A stretch of 64,000 nt of DNA from Amyelois transitella. Its lineage: Eukaryota > Arthropoda > Insecta > Lepidoptera > Pyralidae. The translations under genes and the position numbers were made by a program. This document shows, in pieces, positions 1 through 15,000 of the stretch. The stretch covers positions 4,960,001 through 5,024,000 of the forward strand of contig NC_083528.1 of assembly GCF_032362555.1 (NCBI RefSeq), written 5' to 3'. The notes under the pieces are model-generated. The model was given only the letters and a program-made list of their open reading frames with translations, did not search any database and had not been told where the DNA came from. Numbering within the stretch: the first letter of the stretch is position 1; every line of letters begins with the position of its first letter.

Positions 1-2
1 TT

Positions 3-3000
3 CCAGAAATACCCAAATCGTACATAAACAAAGCATCAGTGGAGAGATTGGAGGTGGAAAGAAGTCCACCCATGTTACCTAATAACACTATAATTACAGA
101 AACAATGGATCATAATTCAAAGAGGTTTAACAGTAACAGTCAACAGATCCTCTCAACACAGAGTCCTAATAGAAGTAGTATTGAAGCAGCTCCATCACCG
201 TCTTTCATTAATTCAGATCTGTCCGTTAATGAATATAAAGATATTTTACATGTTCCGAATTACTATCAAAACCTAAAGCCCAATTCACCAAACATTCTAT
301 CTACTAAAAAGTGTAGTAAGCAACCGCCGCACAATAATTCCATATCCTTGACTCGAGGAGTAACGCCAAAGCCTCAAGAAGATCCAAAGAATTTAGAAGA
401 TTACTCGAGAGATATTAAGCCAACATCTAGTCCTTTCACAGGTGTTATAGTAAAGAAAGACTTTAGAATGACTAGTCGTGTGTCGCCAGCGTTACAAAAT
501 TTGCCTAACACTGACATAACAACATCTCTTCAATGTGCCAAACAAACCCCTCAAAAAAGAGTAGAGAATGCACCAAATACATTCTCACGTCTCAGTTACT
601 TGAAAAACAAACAGGCACTCGAAACCCAGAGTCGACAAGAAGACCTTAGCAAGCAGATGAGAACACCAATGGAGTTGTCGCGATGTGTCTCAGAGTTTAA
701 GAATACTCAGATCAAATATATGCAAACCAAAGGCGAGACTGTTATAACACGCCTTGATAATCCTCTTAATTTGTCTTGTGATAACGTGAATGTTATAAGA
801 AAAGCAGAAACATTCCCGTCAACAAGTAATAGCCACACAGTCATAAAAAATATGTTTCAACCTACAAATATTCTCCAAACACCGGTTTCTAAAAACGATA
901 ATGTACAAGGTACGAGTACAACTATTGCGACAGTACCTCCAAAAACTTATTTATCAGAAAAAGATCAAAATGATCTTTTACTCCTATTGCGACAGCAAAA
1001 CCGAATAAATTCTGCTGTAAATGTTACGCAAAGTGCAATTCCAGCATATAATACACAGACACCAAATAGTACGAGTGCAACTGATTCAAACACGTCGAAT
1101 AAAACTGCATCTACTAATGTTTTGAGCAAATCAAAACAGGGAATTAGTGTAATAAATAATAATTTACAACAGTATGCTTTAGGAAGTAAAGAGTCAAAGC
1201 ATTTGGGATCGAAAGTAAATATCTACAAGAATTCGACAAATGAATCTGGTAAAAGTCGAATCATCAAGAAAAGTGGTATAGAACGAAACTATTCATCAAA
1301 ATCATCCATTAAGGAATCAGATAAATTAGATTGGCAAAAAGTGATGAATGCTATTAGAGCGCAGAAAACCCCTAGCAGAGGGCCGACTGCGCTGGAATTG
1401 ACATTGAAAGGTAGTGAACCTTCAGATAATAGCCTACGGAATCAGAGGATAATGCGAACAAGTTCTGTGGGAGGCCTAGATCAAGTAACGAAAACTGCTG
1501 ATTCTATAATAAAACATTCCAGTAATGTAAAACCTCAGAAAACAAAAGACACATTTCTTCAACCATCGTCAAACGACGTGGGCAGCGCAAAACAAACTAT
1601 CGACAGTAAATCACTAATGAAAGGTTCTGAACTTGATTCACTAAATAAATCAATGGAATATAAAAAGATTACTAAAAATGTATGTTCCAATAGACCTGCG
1701 ACAGAAGTGGATAGAAAACCAGTAGCTTTAGACAAAAATCAATTTGCTGCATCAATACCGAAACAAAAAGATCCTTTTATATCTGGCAGAGATGATGATT
1801 ATAATCTATCAGATCTCGATGATTTATTGGATGATGAGCTTCGTCGTGAATTAGGAGAATTGTCTTCAGATGAAGATACCTATCGAGTACCACAGACACC
1901 GAAAGAAATTAAAATACGACCATGTAGTAAAATTAGCAACACATCTTATAAACAAGATGAAAGCATTGTTAATTCACAAAAAATAAAGAGCCATTTTCCA
2001 AACACATCATGTATATCAAACGATCTTCGTCAGTCAGATGAAACCACACTATCCAACAGCAGTTACTCAAAATCGAAAGATTGTAGTCAAATATATAAGA
2101 CTAAGATGAAACCGTCTCAGCAAAGCCTGTTAAGCCAATCTAAAGTTTTTTGTAATGAAAATATTATTCGCAAAAATAAACCTTTGTCAGAAAGTACAGA
2201 TTTGAGTCCACATTGCTCAAATATGATGATGTCGTCTAATGCAAGTATCAATAAAAATACTACAAAACACACAGATCCCAGTTTGCAGATAGAATATAAT
2301 ACAACACAAAGAGATACATCAAACACGGTAACATCTAATAATACTACAATAAGCCCATGTTTACGTGAACAATACCCAGATGTAGCAAAGTCTAGTAAAA
2401 CAGCGTATCTTATTGAAAATACAAGGAATATTTATGTTACTGTGCCGCGACCAACACCTAACATAGTTCTTTTAGGCCCAGAAATATATTATAATCCGAT
2501 TGGTACTATACAGAATAAACCAGATGGCGTGAATCAGAATTATGTTAAGCAGAATAATATACTCATGACACCCTTTCCCCAACCAGCCTGTTGTTCAGTG
2601 CCAGTTAGTGCATATGACATAAACACTCTTACGGTTACTACACCAACGGTGTTGGATAATGACAGAACGGCGTTAAATAAGTCTAATTTGACTGCTTATT
2701 GCCAACAAGATCAGTGTTTACCAACTGAATCCGTTAAATATGACCAAATGAACATAAAGACAGAATGTACGAAGTCCATCAATAAAAGTGAACAATCATT
2801 ACAAGAAGATGATATTAATTACAACAAAAATTCTGAGCGAAGAGTATTATTGGAAGTACAAGAAAATAATGGAGTTTGCAATACATCATCGAAACTAATT
2901 AAAAATAATTCCAATCCCACAATAGAGATCGCAAGGGAAATATTATATGACCAAGAAATCGCTGTCGATAATGCGTTAGCAAAATCAGTTGAAAAAAGTG

Positions 3001-6000
3001 AAAGAGGTGAAAAATTTGAATCAAGTATTACAAACGACATAGAAAGACTCAAAAGGAAACGTTTAGCTATTTTGAATAGAAGTATTATTCAAAGTAGTAT
3101 TAACCCACCCATTGCTTTAAGCTATTCTCCAATATTCAAAAAGGTTTCTCCTATAGATGTTTGTCACAAAAAGTCCGAAAAATCAATGGATACAAGGAAA
3201 GTGATAAATGTAATTGCGCAAGAAATTATAAAACCACCATCATCAAAAAGTGACGATTGCAATAAAGAATCAAACGATGAAAACAGTAAGGAAAATGACG
3301 GTTGTACCGTACAATGCCGTCGTATACTACTGCGATCATCGAATAAAAACATACCAAAAGTTCCTCTAGATTTCACCGACCAAAATCCTATAGGTAGGAA
3401 GACTAAAGTAAGACTTAAAGCTCCTGTTAGAAATATAACTAATGAAGATAGCAGTATAGAAGTTAAGCCAGGAGACTGTCTCAATATAAATATTGTTAAT
3501 GAGGATGCAGAAATACCAAGCAAGCATAATCAAAGTAAGAAAATAAAAAGAAAAACTGTAAGGAAAAGTAAAGTTAATGTTGATAATGATACTAAGGATC
3601 ATTGTGAGAGTGCGATCATACCCATAAACTCTAATAGTTTTGATATCGAAGATGCTTTGTTAGGTTCCATGATACCCAATAAGAAACTGGTCAAGCCTGA
3701 GTCGGAATTGGTAACAACGGCATCCGTAGCGAATGAAAAATCTGAAATAAGCAGAAATAAATCATCGAAAGTAGTGATTTTACAAAACAAGAAAGTTACT
3801 TTGAAACGAAAACGTAAAATACCGAAGGTAATGGTCACTGATAATGATCAAGATTACAATAAAATTGCGGCAGAAAACATAGCGGTCATTAACAACAGTT
3901 TATCAGGCATCCGATTGGATAACCATAGGAGTTCAGTGGAAAAACTGCCAATCGAGAAGGAAATACAAAAAATACGAATGAAAGGTTTTCATATAGAAAA
4001 TAATTGTTTAGATAAAATTATAATAGCTAAGAAAGGCCAAACTTTTATTTCCAATGTGCAACCTATTCTAAATAATGATAATACCAAAAAAGAACGTTCA
4101 AAGGGTTTTATAGATAATGTAACAAAGACACAACCTTTAGAATGGGATAATTCTGTCGATGCTATAAAAATTACATCCAGTAGTAAGAACATTTATGTAC
4201 CAACTGACAAAATCATAAATGTATTAACAAGAATGGCTTCCAAGAAAACTACAGAGCAAAAACGATCACAAGAAGATGATAAAAACATAGAAAGTAGGAA
4301 AGGTAATTGTTTTCATAATGTTTTTGAAAGTCCACCTATAATATCAGATAATTTATTACCAGTGATAGACGATGGGTCCCAAATTATTAAGGAGTGTCAT
4401 GAAAAATTCACTAAAACAGATCGTTTAGAAAACAAACAAAAAAATGATAATTATTCGAAAAATACGATTTTATCCTCCAATATTATTCATAATATTAGTA
4501 CACCAACAAAAGCCAACAAAGAGGTGAATCAGGTCAGACAATCTCAAGATACTGTTCCAGAAGTGGAAAATATTGGAAGCTTTAAGAATATTTTTGAAAA
4601 TTCATCTATTTTGACTGCAGATAGAGTATACTCTGTACCAATCGAATTTGAATCCAGAGTTGAGTGTCATGAGAAAATAAGCACGGTAAATCTTGAAGAT
4701 AATGATGAAAATAAGAGCGCTCTATTGTTATCGGACTCAACAGAACAAAATAAAATGATTGATTTTGGCTCTGAGGAAGCCACGACCAAACCAACTTTAT
4801 CAAGTTCCATTGTAACACCCAATATATCTAATGATAAAATATCAAATAAAATGCTATGTAAAACGATGAATCAAGACGAACAGAACCAAAATGTTAGTAA
4901 AAATGTGAAAATCCAAAGAGATATTTTTGAAAATTGTACTGTCAAGATTTCTAATCAAATATTTGATGTACCTTTCGAATCTGATAAAAATCTTCAGGGA
5001 ATTCATAATGATACTAGAACAGTTCAAATATCAACTGAAAACAATGAAGTCCCTTTGTGCGCACCGGCAGAAATAAAAAAGAAAGTTTCAAACTTGTCTT
5101 TACCAAGTATGGCATCGAAAAAAGTTGCTGGCGGTAGTAAAATATTACATGAAAAAACACGATTGCCACCAAAAGATAATGCATCTTCAGAATTAAGTTC
5201 TAGTGATTCAGCAAAGTTTAACATACCACAGTCTTATAAAGATAGTATTATCATCGAAGAAATTCCTAATGATAGAACTGGTGTAAATGTAACAACACTG
5301 TTAAGAATAAAGTTACCAAATGGTAAAATTTTCAAAGCATCCGTTTATGGCAAAATGCATTCTTCCTTTGATTCGCTTTTCGAAGATCCATCATTACGGG
5401 CGATGCTTATGAGTGATTTTAAGGAACAGAAGAAATACACATTGAATATTAAACAAGTTTCAAAAACGAATAAAGAAAACCCTGATAAACCTTTAGAAAG
5501 TAGAATTCAAGAAATCCAAGTAGAATCTAAAAGCATAAAACCAGCTATCATAGAAACAATTGATTTATTAAGTGACGATGAAGATCATGATGACAATTTC
5601 TTTTTTACAACGAAATCAGGTGTTTATAAAACAAGTATCAAAGATAAAGCTATTCTAGATAAACATCAAGAAAAGCTCAATCAGAATTGTTGTGTCCGAT
5701 TAGAAAGGCTTGTTCTACCTGAAACGAATGTTAATGAAGAAGTTGATATAATTGAAATTGATGATTATTGCAAAAGTTTTAACCAGGAAAGTTGTCCAGC
5801 TATCGATTTGAATATTGATACGGCGTCTATAGTAGATGTGCAAAATATGCTATCTGACATACCGCCTGTTCAAAATAAAATCACAGAAAATAGTCAAGAT
5901 AGTTGTTCGGATCTTATTGAAATTGACGAATCCTCTAATGATAGTGTAGATCTTTTAAAGAATTGTCCTGATTTTCCAATAGATTTCATCGCGGGTGTAT

Positions 6001-9000
6001 CCTCAGTTTCAGACTTTGATGAAAAACTAGAGGTTGCCAACTTTGACACCGTAGATATTTGTAGTATGATAAACAAAACGGCAGAAATTATTTGCAACGA
6101 AAAAGAAATCAACATCTTGGATGGTAGCATCAATATTGCAAAAAGTACTAGTAGTATCGATAAAATTGAAAAATTTGCAAATGCCAATATCGGTGAAGTC
6201 GAAATAAATCTTGAAATGAAAAAACCTGGTGACTTGGTGCACAAACAAAATGATGTAGAGGCAACATTTAACTCAACCTGTGATGATAGTATTGAGAAAG
6301 ACCAATGCGAGAGAATTTTACTAAAATCCCTCAATTGTTACGTGCGATTAACGAGGTGTGATGATCTCGTTGAAAATTATAATCGGCTAAATATTTTAAA
6401 CAGAAGCTGTTCTGTGAGCCTCGAAAGGTGTGATTCGATTGTTAAGTCTTTAAAATGTCTGCAAGAGGAGATCGGTGCAATGGAATACTGTGACAAGTCT
6501 ATGAAGACAGATGTATCAAGCATAGCAACTGCTTCAATACTTAATGATTTTTCAATTCTTCCTGAAAATCAATATAAAGAAAAGATTGAAAATGGCAGAA
6601 ACTCACCTGTTATTGAGGTTTTCGAAATAATAGCATCTTTGTGTAAAAATTACAAGTATAATCTTGCTATGGAAACTATGCCTCTTAAGCTTGAATGTGA
6701 TTGGTTGCTAACCAAGCGGCAAATGCATCATCAACACGAAGTTATAGATACAAACTACATGAAAAATACGCAGGATATTGATATATCTTTAAAAAAAATT
6801 AACGCTGGTGTAATTGCTATACCGCCTAGTTTATTTTCACTTTTGTGTGTATTTTTTCAAAAGAATAATAATATTTTGCAGTATTTAAAACCACTGGAAA
6901 AATACAATAGTGATATAAATAAAAATAATTTTTCAGAATTAAATCTCAAAAGAAAGATGTCAAACCTTGCTGATCACATGATAGCAAGTAAAATATCTAA
7001 AAACACACACAAAAAGAAGTTAACGGTGACTGAAAACAAGAAGAATCATGAAGATCCACATTTTGTGTTGTCTGTCAATTTACTACCATGTCAAAGCAAA
7101 GATAATAAAACTCAAGTAAACGTAGATGACAATGTGATGGGCAAACAAACTAAGCTTTATAATGGAGTTAGTATTACTAACTCAGAAATTAAAAATTTAC
7201 AACAAAATGAGGCCAAAGACAGTGAAATGAATATCACAGATAATTTTACTGGCGAAGATGTGTGTGCAATCCTAGATTACTATCAAGGTGGTAGTGCTCA
7301 TCATGCCATTATGATAAACAACGAAACAGGAAATACTAATGATTCTGTTAACAAAGGTTTATGTGCGATCATGGAATGTTATATGGCAAACGAAGTTACT
7401 GATATTACGAATTTACAAAATTCTGCTAACATTTCTGAGATAACATCAAATCAGGATTGTGATGCAAAGGCTGAAAGCACGGAAAGGGAACTAGCAATCG
7501 TGAACAACATCACATCCAATGACAGGATTAATAATCTAAAGTTAAACACAGAAGTAAAGTTTAAAACAGAAAATGATAAGTCTTTGGAGAAATTTACAGA
7601 AGTCGAAAAAATGTCAATGGTAAAAATATCTACTCCAAATCAACAATTGGAAAACATGTGTATAGATCGCCTGCTAAATGAAAACATTGCGACGTCAGAC
7701 AATAATATTAACGATGCTAAACCCCAATGGGATAAAGAACTCACAGCTAAAGTAGATAATGTACAGGGGGACATTTCAGAGAAGTTTAATGATAAATCAG
7801 ATTTGGTTCAACCACATGACCAATGCATTTTACTTGTTAAAGCTAATGAAGATCAACGTGTACAAATAAATGAGGCGGGCGTTTTAAAAGAAATAGATGA
7901 ACTCTCTGGTGGAAAAACGACGACAATAGAAGTTGAACAAAATAGTTTTGTAGATGTTAAAGTCAATTTGGAAAAAAGTTTTAATCCGCAATATCACCAA
8001 GTGAATACGAAAAATAAATGCAAGAATGCGCTTAATGTAGAGGAAACAAATATCGCATGTATTGAATGTAATGAAGATATAGACAGTAAAAAAAATCAAG
8101 AAGAAGATATAATTAATAATATTACCGACTCGAACGATGCAGCCCAGGATTGTTCATCTGAGATACTAAAAATTAATAACGAACTTTTTAAACATACGGT
8201 GCAAGTGGAAAAGTTATTGGAATCCATCCCGGAAAATGTCAATGCTCTTAGTTTACAGAAATATAAAAAATCAAAGGAATCAAAAGTGCCCAGAGAAGAA
8301 GTTAAAAATTCAAATGTAGCAGAAGTGTTAAGTCAAGATATTTATGAAAAATCCAAAGCGGAAAGTTTAGATATGGTACATAAACATAGTCATATTCAGC
8401 AATTGTCAATATTATCAAAAAAAGAAAATGATTTTGCATACGGCAGTACAAATAAATTTGATGATGTTACTGTTATGGAATATTTCCAAGGTGTCCTTAA
8501 TATGAATAAACCTGAATGCAGTACAAATATAAACTCTAATGTTGATGATAAATCAAAAACTATTAATGTAGTTGAGGGGGAAATCATAGAAAGCAGAGAA
8601 AATCAGGCAATTGATCAGATGGGTAATGAAATACTACTTGATTTAGACAAAAATTTCGAAAAAGACGGTTCTATTTCTTTAGACATAACATGTAACGATT
8701 ATGAAAATAATGATTCAACAAGAGAGTTAATTCAAGGGATTAAAGATAAAACTTCGAATGAAACAGAGCAAATACATTCTGCCAAACATAGTAACAACTC
8801 TATAACCCAAAAAGGGGTTCCAGATGATAAATTTAATAATTTAAACGAAAATATAACAAAACAATTTAAAGCTCCAATTCAAAATAAACTTGGTGAAGTA
8901 GACAAAACTCCTAACGCCGCAAAAGATGAAAAGGTTGTCAATGAAAATGTTAATAATAACAATGAAATTTCCGAAACTGTCATTGAAAATAAAGAAATTG

Positions 9001-12000
9001 ACAATGAAAATGTTGAAACTGTCAATGATAAAAGTGATACTGTCCTTGATAATACTAAAACTAATATTGAAAATATTGAAACTGACAATAAAAATGTTGA
9101 TCAAGATAAGTGTTTACTAAAAGGTATTGAATTTGAAGACCCTGATGTGGGAATTTTATACGTTTTGTACCCTATAGATGATAGTGAGAGTGAAACGGCT
9201 ACATTTAATGACAGTTCTGATGATATCACTGATGCAATCGAAGCAATAGAAGGTTCTGATGAAAACGTTACTGGTATCTGCAGCAATAAAGATGACGATT
9301 TAGAAGTTTTGAATGTTAATATTCCTAAGATGACGTATTCTAAGCAATCTGAATACGATTTAAAACTCAAGTCAACTTTAAAACGTAAGATATCTTTCAC
9401 GGATCCAAAATTCACAACAAAAAGGTATAGAAATGGAAAAAATATTGATTATCCTAAAATTACAGCTGCTGCTATACTAGAACAGGGTTATGCTAAAGAA
9501 TATAAACGTGTTTTAAATTATTCAAGCTCATTAAAATTTTCATATAACCAACCATTTCATAAAGACTATGTCGATACAAACGATTCAATAAAAAACTGGC
9601 CAATTCAAGGTCCATGTGTTTCTCATCCAGAGCTTTCTTCAGAAAGTCATTGTAATCTATTCACAGACGTAGAAATGAATCCTAATTATGAGCCCGAGGC
9701 TCTAAAACTAACACTAGAAGAAGAAATAAACCAAAATTATAATGTAGTTAATGAGCCTTCATCTGATATTAAGGAAACCAATTTCAATATGGGTTTTGGT
9801 GAGGGGTCCGGCAGAGTCATACAAAATTTAGAAGATGTAGGTGACATTTCAAAAGTTTCGGCTGCGACTCTGTCGGACGTAAAACAACCTCAGCCGTTTT
9901 TATTGTCCGAAGATTGCGAGGATAATCGCAATACGAAAAATGCTGCAATAGACGATCAAATTGAGAAAATACAGCGTTATTTAACATACATAAAACTACG
10001 AGAGAATGTTAAATCTTTCTTTCAGAAGAACTCTATTGAACTTATATATAGTAGGACTAATAAGAAAGAGCAAGACGTGCCATTTAACAAAAAGTTGGAT
10101 TCTTCTAATTTCCCTTTTGATTTATACATACAAGATTTTATAGATCCCTGTCCTGTTGAGGCTATCGTGCAAGTAGTACAGGTGGGGCAATTGCCAGTTA
10201 GTGCTGCTGCTCAGAATCCTGTAACATGTGACCCACGTGTCACTCAAGTGTCCGATGCAAGTCCATCTCAGTGCTCAGCCGAAAATAGTCCACATGATGA
10301 CTCATCGACGCCTATCAAGACTGAATACACGGAATTAACTACAGCAGATTTGACTCTCCCTTTAGTGCAAGAATATATTCAACATGATCAAACAATTTCG
10401 ATGGAGTCTCACCAAAGTCAAAATATATCAATGCCCGATGAAAACATACCCATTGAGACTGAAATTAAATCTGTAGTTAAAATAGAGTTGATGGAAGAAC
10501 TTCCAGAAGAAAAAGAAGAGCTATCAGAACCTCTAGAAAATACTGACATACAATCTATGGAAGTGAACCACAGCAATAACGAATACTCTTTTGAAACAAA
10601 TAATTCAGAAAATACGTATGAAACAAATACCGCTATGGCCACTGAATTCGAACCAAATAATACTAAAGCCTCGGATGAAGCTAACATGCAAATTTTGTTT
10701 AATTGCTCAGAAAAACCAACACCTGAAGACAACTTTCCTGAGCAAAAGCAACAAAATGGGTCTCAAGAAAAGACCGATCAGATAGCACATGCCATGAGCG
10801 CCGCTGGTATAACCACAACAGCGGAAACTATAGCCAATAATAGAGCACAGGCATTAGTTAACATATTATCCCAAAAAATGAGGCAAGGAGCTGTCGGTGG
10901 TAATACGACAACATCAAATAGTTACCCGAAAACTACTGCGATTAACGCAATGGCGCTTCAACAAGCACTGGCGCAAATATTGCCTCCCCCATTAAACCAA
11001 ACTAATGTCAATGATAACAGTCAAGCATCCAATACTCAAGTGGCGCCACAAGTTTTACATATCGTTCAAGGTAAAAATGCATCAGGCAGTCAAATCACGC
11101 TCGTTGATAATTCTCAACAATCTGTTATCAGCGGCACCAACGCTACACCAGTTCTCCATATAGTTCAGAATAAAGCTGGAACTCCTGGTGCTACAAATGG
11201 CACACCCGGTACTCAAACAAATTCATTTAGCGGTTTGTCCTTAGTTGACACAGGACTACAACAAGGCGGTAATCAATTATTGCATATTGTGAATACTGGA
11301 AGCCAGAAAAATAATAGTGCGGGCCAGTTACTTAAACGAGTAAATCTTCTCACAAATTTGGCAAATGTGCAAGGCTCGAATGAACAGAAAATGGTGCAGT
11401 TTGTATGCAAATCAGCTGATGGGAAGTCGATTCAGCTTAACGCCCCACATCAAAGAAGTATGGTTTTGAGGCTGCAGCCTATTGAATCTCCCGTTCCAGC
11501 TGCTCAAACAAAACCTGCCGAAAATAAAGAATTAAATCAATCGCCATCAGCCACAACTGCATCTAATAAGGACAGTGCTGCGTCACAGCAAGAAATAAAA
11601 TCACGTTCCATATATGAAGAAAATTACGCAAAATTTATTCAGAACTCTTCTACAAAACCATCAGCGGCCGCTGAAAAATCAACCAGTCTGCCGAAATTTA
11701 ACCAAGCGTTTGGCAAACCTGTATTTCAAGATGGTACACAAAAATCCGGTGAAATTAGTAGCAACAATATGACATCAGTAAATACTCCATCTGAAAACAA
11801 TGAATGTCAGCCCACCGATAATTCTATTAATCTAGAGCACATAAGTCAAATGAATAGTCCACCATTATTAATAAGGAAATCATCAGCTCAAACGTCTCAA
11901 GCCCAAACCAACTTGGTACAACAAATAAAGCAAACTATAGCCCCTATGAACATACAGACCATGCACGGGGGCGTGATTTATACCCGTCAAATACCTGTTA

Positions 12001-15000
12001 ATATTGGGGGTGGGCAAACAATTAATCTTATTACTGTACCCAGCACTGAGCTCATTGACGAATCCGGACAAAAGCAAGTCAATCAAGGCGAAATAGAACC
12101 GTCTATTATAAAAATCGTTCCTCAAAGTCAACCCACTAATAACTCTGAACTGGCAGCTGAAGACAATGGGAATAATTTGGGTGCCACAAATGAAAATAAT
12201 CAAAATCCACAACCGCAGCCGGTTCTGACTCAAATGAGGATAAAGTTACCAATGCTCAGTAAGACGCCGCAAATGGTGTCAGGGGCGAGGGTGGTGAGGC
12301 CTTCGTTCTTTCAGATACAGAGAAACGTCATAGGGGGTGCAAATCAACCTGTCTATCAACAGTTAGTATTGACGGCAGCTCCACCTTTGGGGCAGCAAAC
12401 TATACGTTTACCTACAGCGCAAGCGACTAGACCACAACTAAAAGTACCGTCCGAAAGCCAGTCCACTGAATCAATGAGTTCTTCTACGCTAGAACAATTG
12501 AGGGAATTCGATATGGTGCTCGAGCAGGTCAAGGAAAGGAGTACCGTTCAACCAAATTCTAATGCCACTAACACTTTTCCTAAGCTGCATACACCGACTT
12601 CTGATACGACTGATAGCGCTACATCAGCTGCGGCAACACCCGCAGAGCCCACTCAGGTTCTGTACTCGATTGGAAACAACCAGTCGCTAAATGTTGCATA
12701 CGTAAACAGAAAGACGACAGTTGCTACTACTCCAACAACGTCTTCCTTTGTGCGGTCACCAGATTCATCCGGTATCGCTGATTCTCCTACATCGTCAACT
12801 CACGTTCAGTTGCCGCATACCGTCACTTCTGAAAGTACGTCAAGCGAAACTCCTAGTCAGCCAAAACCAGCCAAAATTGGTTCTAAGTCAAAATCTAGAC
12901 CTAAGTCGTCATCAAATCCGCCTAACACCATGAAAATAAATCCAGTGCCCCCGAAAACATCTACTCAAAAGCCGTTAGAAGACGAACAGACTACACAAAG
13001 GATATTGTACATTTTAGCGGAATACAAAGAACAGGTGGAGAATTCTCCAGACAAAGACAAGCCTGCTCCTCGCAGACGGTCAAATCCTCCATCAAATCCT
13101 TCAGGGTCCTCCAAACGCAAGAAGAGTTCTAGTGGCTCTCGACGCCCGGGAGGTCGAGATATGAGTCCAGTGCATGGAGATGATACATGTCGAACTATGG
13201 GTTCCGAGGACAGCAGTTGTGGTACATCCCAAGGCGACTGCAACGAAAGTTGCCTAGACAGTCACTCTCCTCAAGATAGTCCACGGAAGATTGTAAGAAA
13301 GTTGACGTTTGAGCAGGAGAATCCGATACAACAGCCGCGGCCACAGCCTCAGCGCAATGTCATCGTCGCGGATGGCCAGACTATAACAGTGGCTCGCGGG
13401 ACAGCAGGGAAACCGGCTACGGCGGTTCTCATGCCAGCGAATTATATCTTGCCAGTGTCTATGGTGAAAGGCGGTCAGCAGATAGCTATAGTGACGAACC
13501 GCGGCCCAAAGTTGCTTACAGTTGGGGGTGGGGAGGGTGGTACCACTAATGCATTATTGCTTCAACGTTTGATCGGCCCGGCGGGCCTTAAACCGGTATT
13601 AGCCCGCCCAGGAGTAAGACACGTCCGATTGCCGACAGCGGCACTGCATAACCTCCAAGCTTTCAACTTGGCGACGGCTGCGACTGTTCAACCTCCGGAC
13701 AGTACGGCATCGCCTGCGCCCGCGCCGACGCCGCCCGAGTTGATAGAAACGCGGGCTGCCAGTTCACCGTGGACCGACCGAGAATCGCAAGACGTGAAGC
13801 CTGAGAGAGGTTCGAGTCCAGAAGGTTCTGAACCATGGAATCTGCCGTCGTCGGCCGATCCTCACGACTATACGTACGAGGAGACTGTGAGGGCGGACAA
13901 CATGGACAGAACTGTTCTTGTAAGTTTCCAAGTTTTCTTTCATTTAACATCTTGTTCTACGCTTTGGAATGGGCACTACACTTTTATTTATTATTACTTG
14001 TTATAGTATCAGATCTATTTCTATAAAAAATTCAATTGAAAGTAAATTGTAAGTCAATTGAAAGTAGTAGTTTCCATTCAACTTGAACCACCACAAGTGT
14101 TCTTTAAGTCACATTACCGACGTGTACATACCGTAAGGTGTCTACTATCACCCATTTTGAAACTTCAGGACCCGATCCAAGATCGATACAGTCCCGATAT
14201 GGAGGCACAAAGGATATTTGATAAGATGTTCGACGTAGACTCCAAAAAGTCTTACATCGTGGATTCGCCGCGATGCGGTTACGATATAGACGCGTCAGAT
14301 AGCGACGATAAGGCCTACCACCAGGTGATCTATCGTAGAAGCTGGCGCAGAATAGTATGCCTTTAGTAGTCCTGCACGCCTTTATTTTATCCCGTTCAGT
14401 GTTGGCGGCCTATTCACGTTACGTAGACGCGACATTTTATGGGCTTCGCGCACATATACGCCATCGGTTTTAAGTAAAATCGGTTTTGAGGAAAAGTCTT
14501 AATGGGCAGCGAATCGCTTGCTATACTACTAATAGAATGTTGATGATGAAGTATGAAGGTATCACTGTGATAGGAAAAGCGAAGCGATCGCGAAGTTCAC
14601 CAATTAAATAAGCTTATAAATTTCCAATACAAAGCCTGCTTGCTTCTGTGAAATGACAGTTTATCGATTGTGTATTTACGGGGATTCGAAAATATTGTGA
14701 TGACAAAGAATCAAGATCAGAACTTACCATACAATTGTTTTCATTACTTTAACCAAAAATTATGACTTCTGTTTATAATGGAATTTGTGTGCGTTGCGAC
14801 AATTATTTTATCAAATAAAACTGCAGGTAGGCAGGTCGCTTAATAGATTCTGGTGCGGTTAGTTAGAAGAACAATAGGAAAAAATAGGTTTACGCTAGTC
14901 AATTGTGTAGCCAACAAATTACTTTCTGTTGTACCCCAGCCGTTCTTACAACACACAACGGTTGAGTTCTGCTGCGACCTGCTCCGCCACGGATGACACA

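Noticed and set aside
39..41. Start codon of the giant protein at the GTG of position 39
   Set aside because: It is only an in-frame GTG; the frame stays open to the window edge, so the protein starts further left.
3164..3523. Minus-strand ORF of 119 codons inside the giant exon (and similar ones, e.g. 5894-6334)
   Set aside because: Antisense shadows of a low-complexity coding exon; no independent coding signal.
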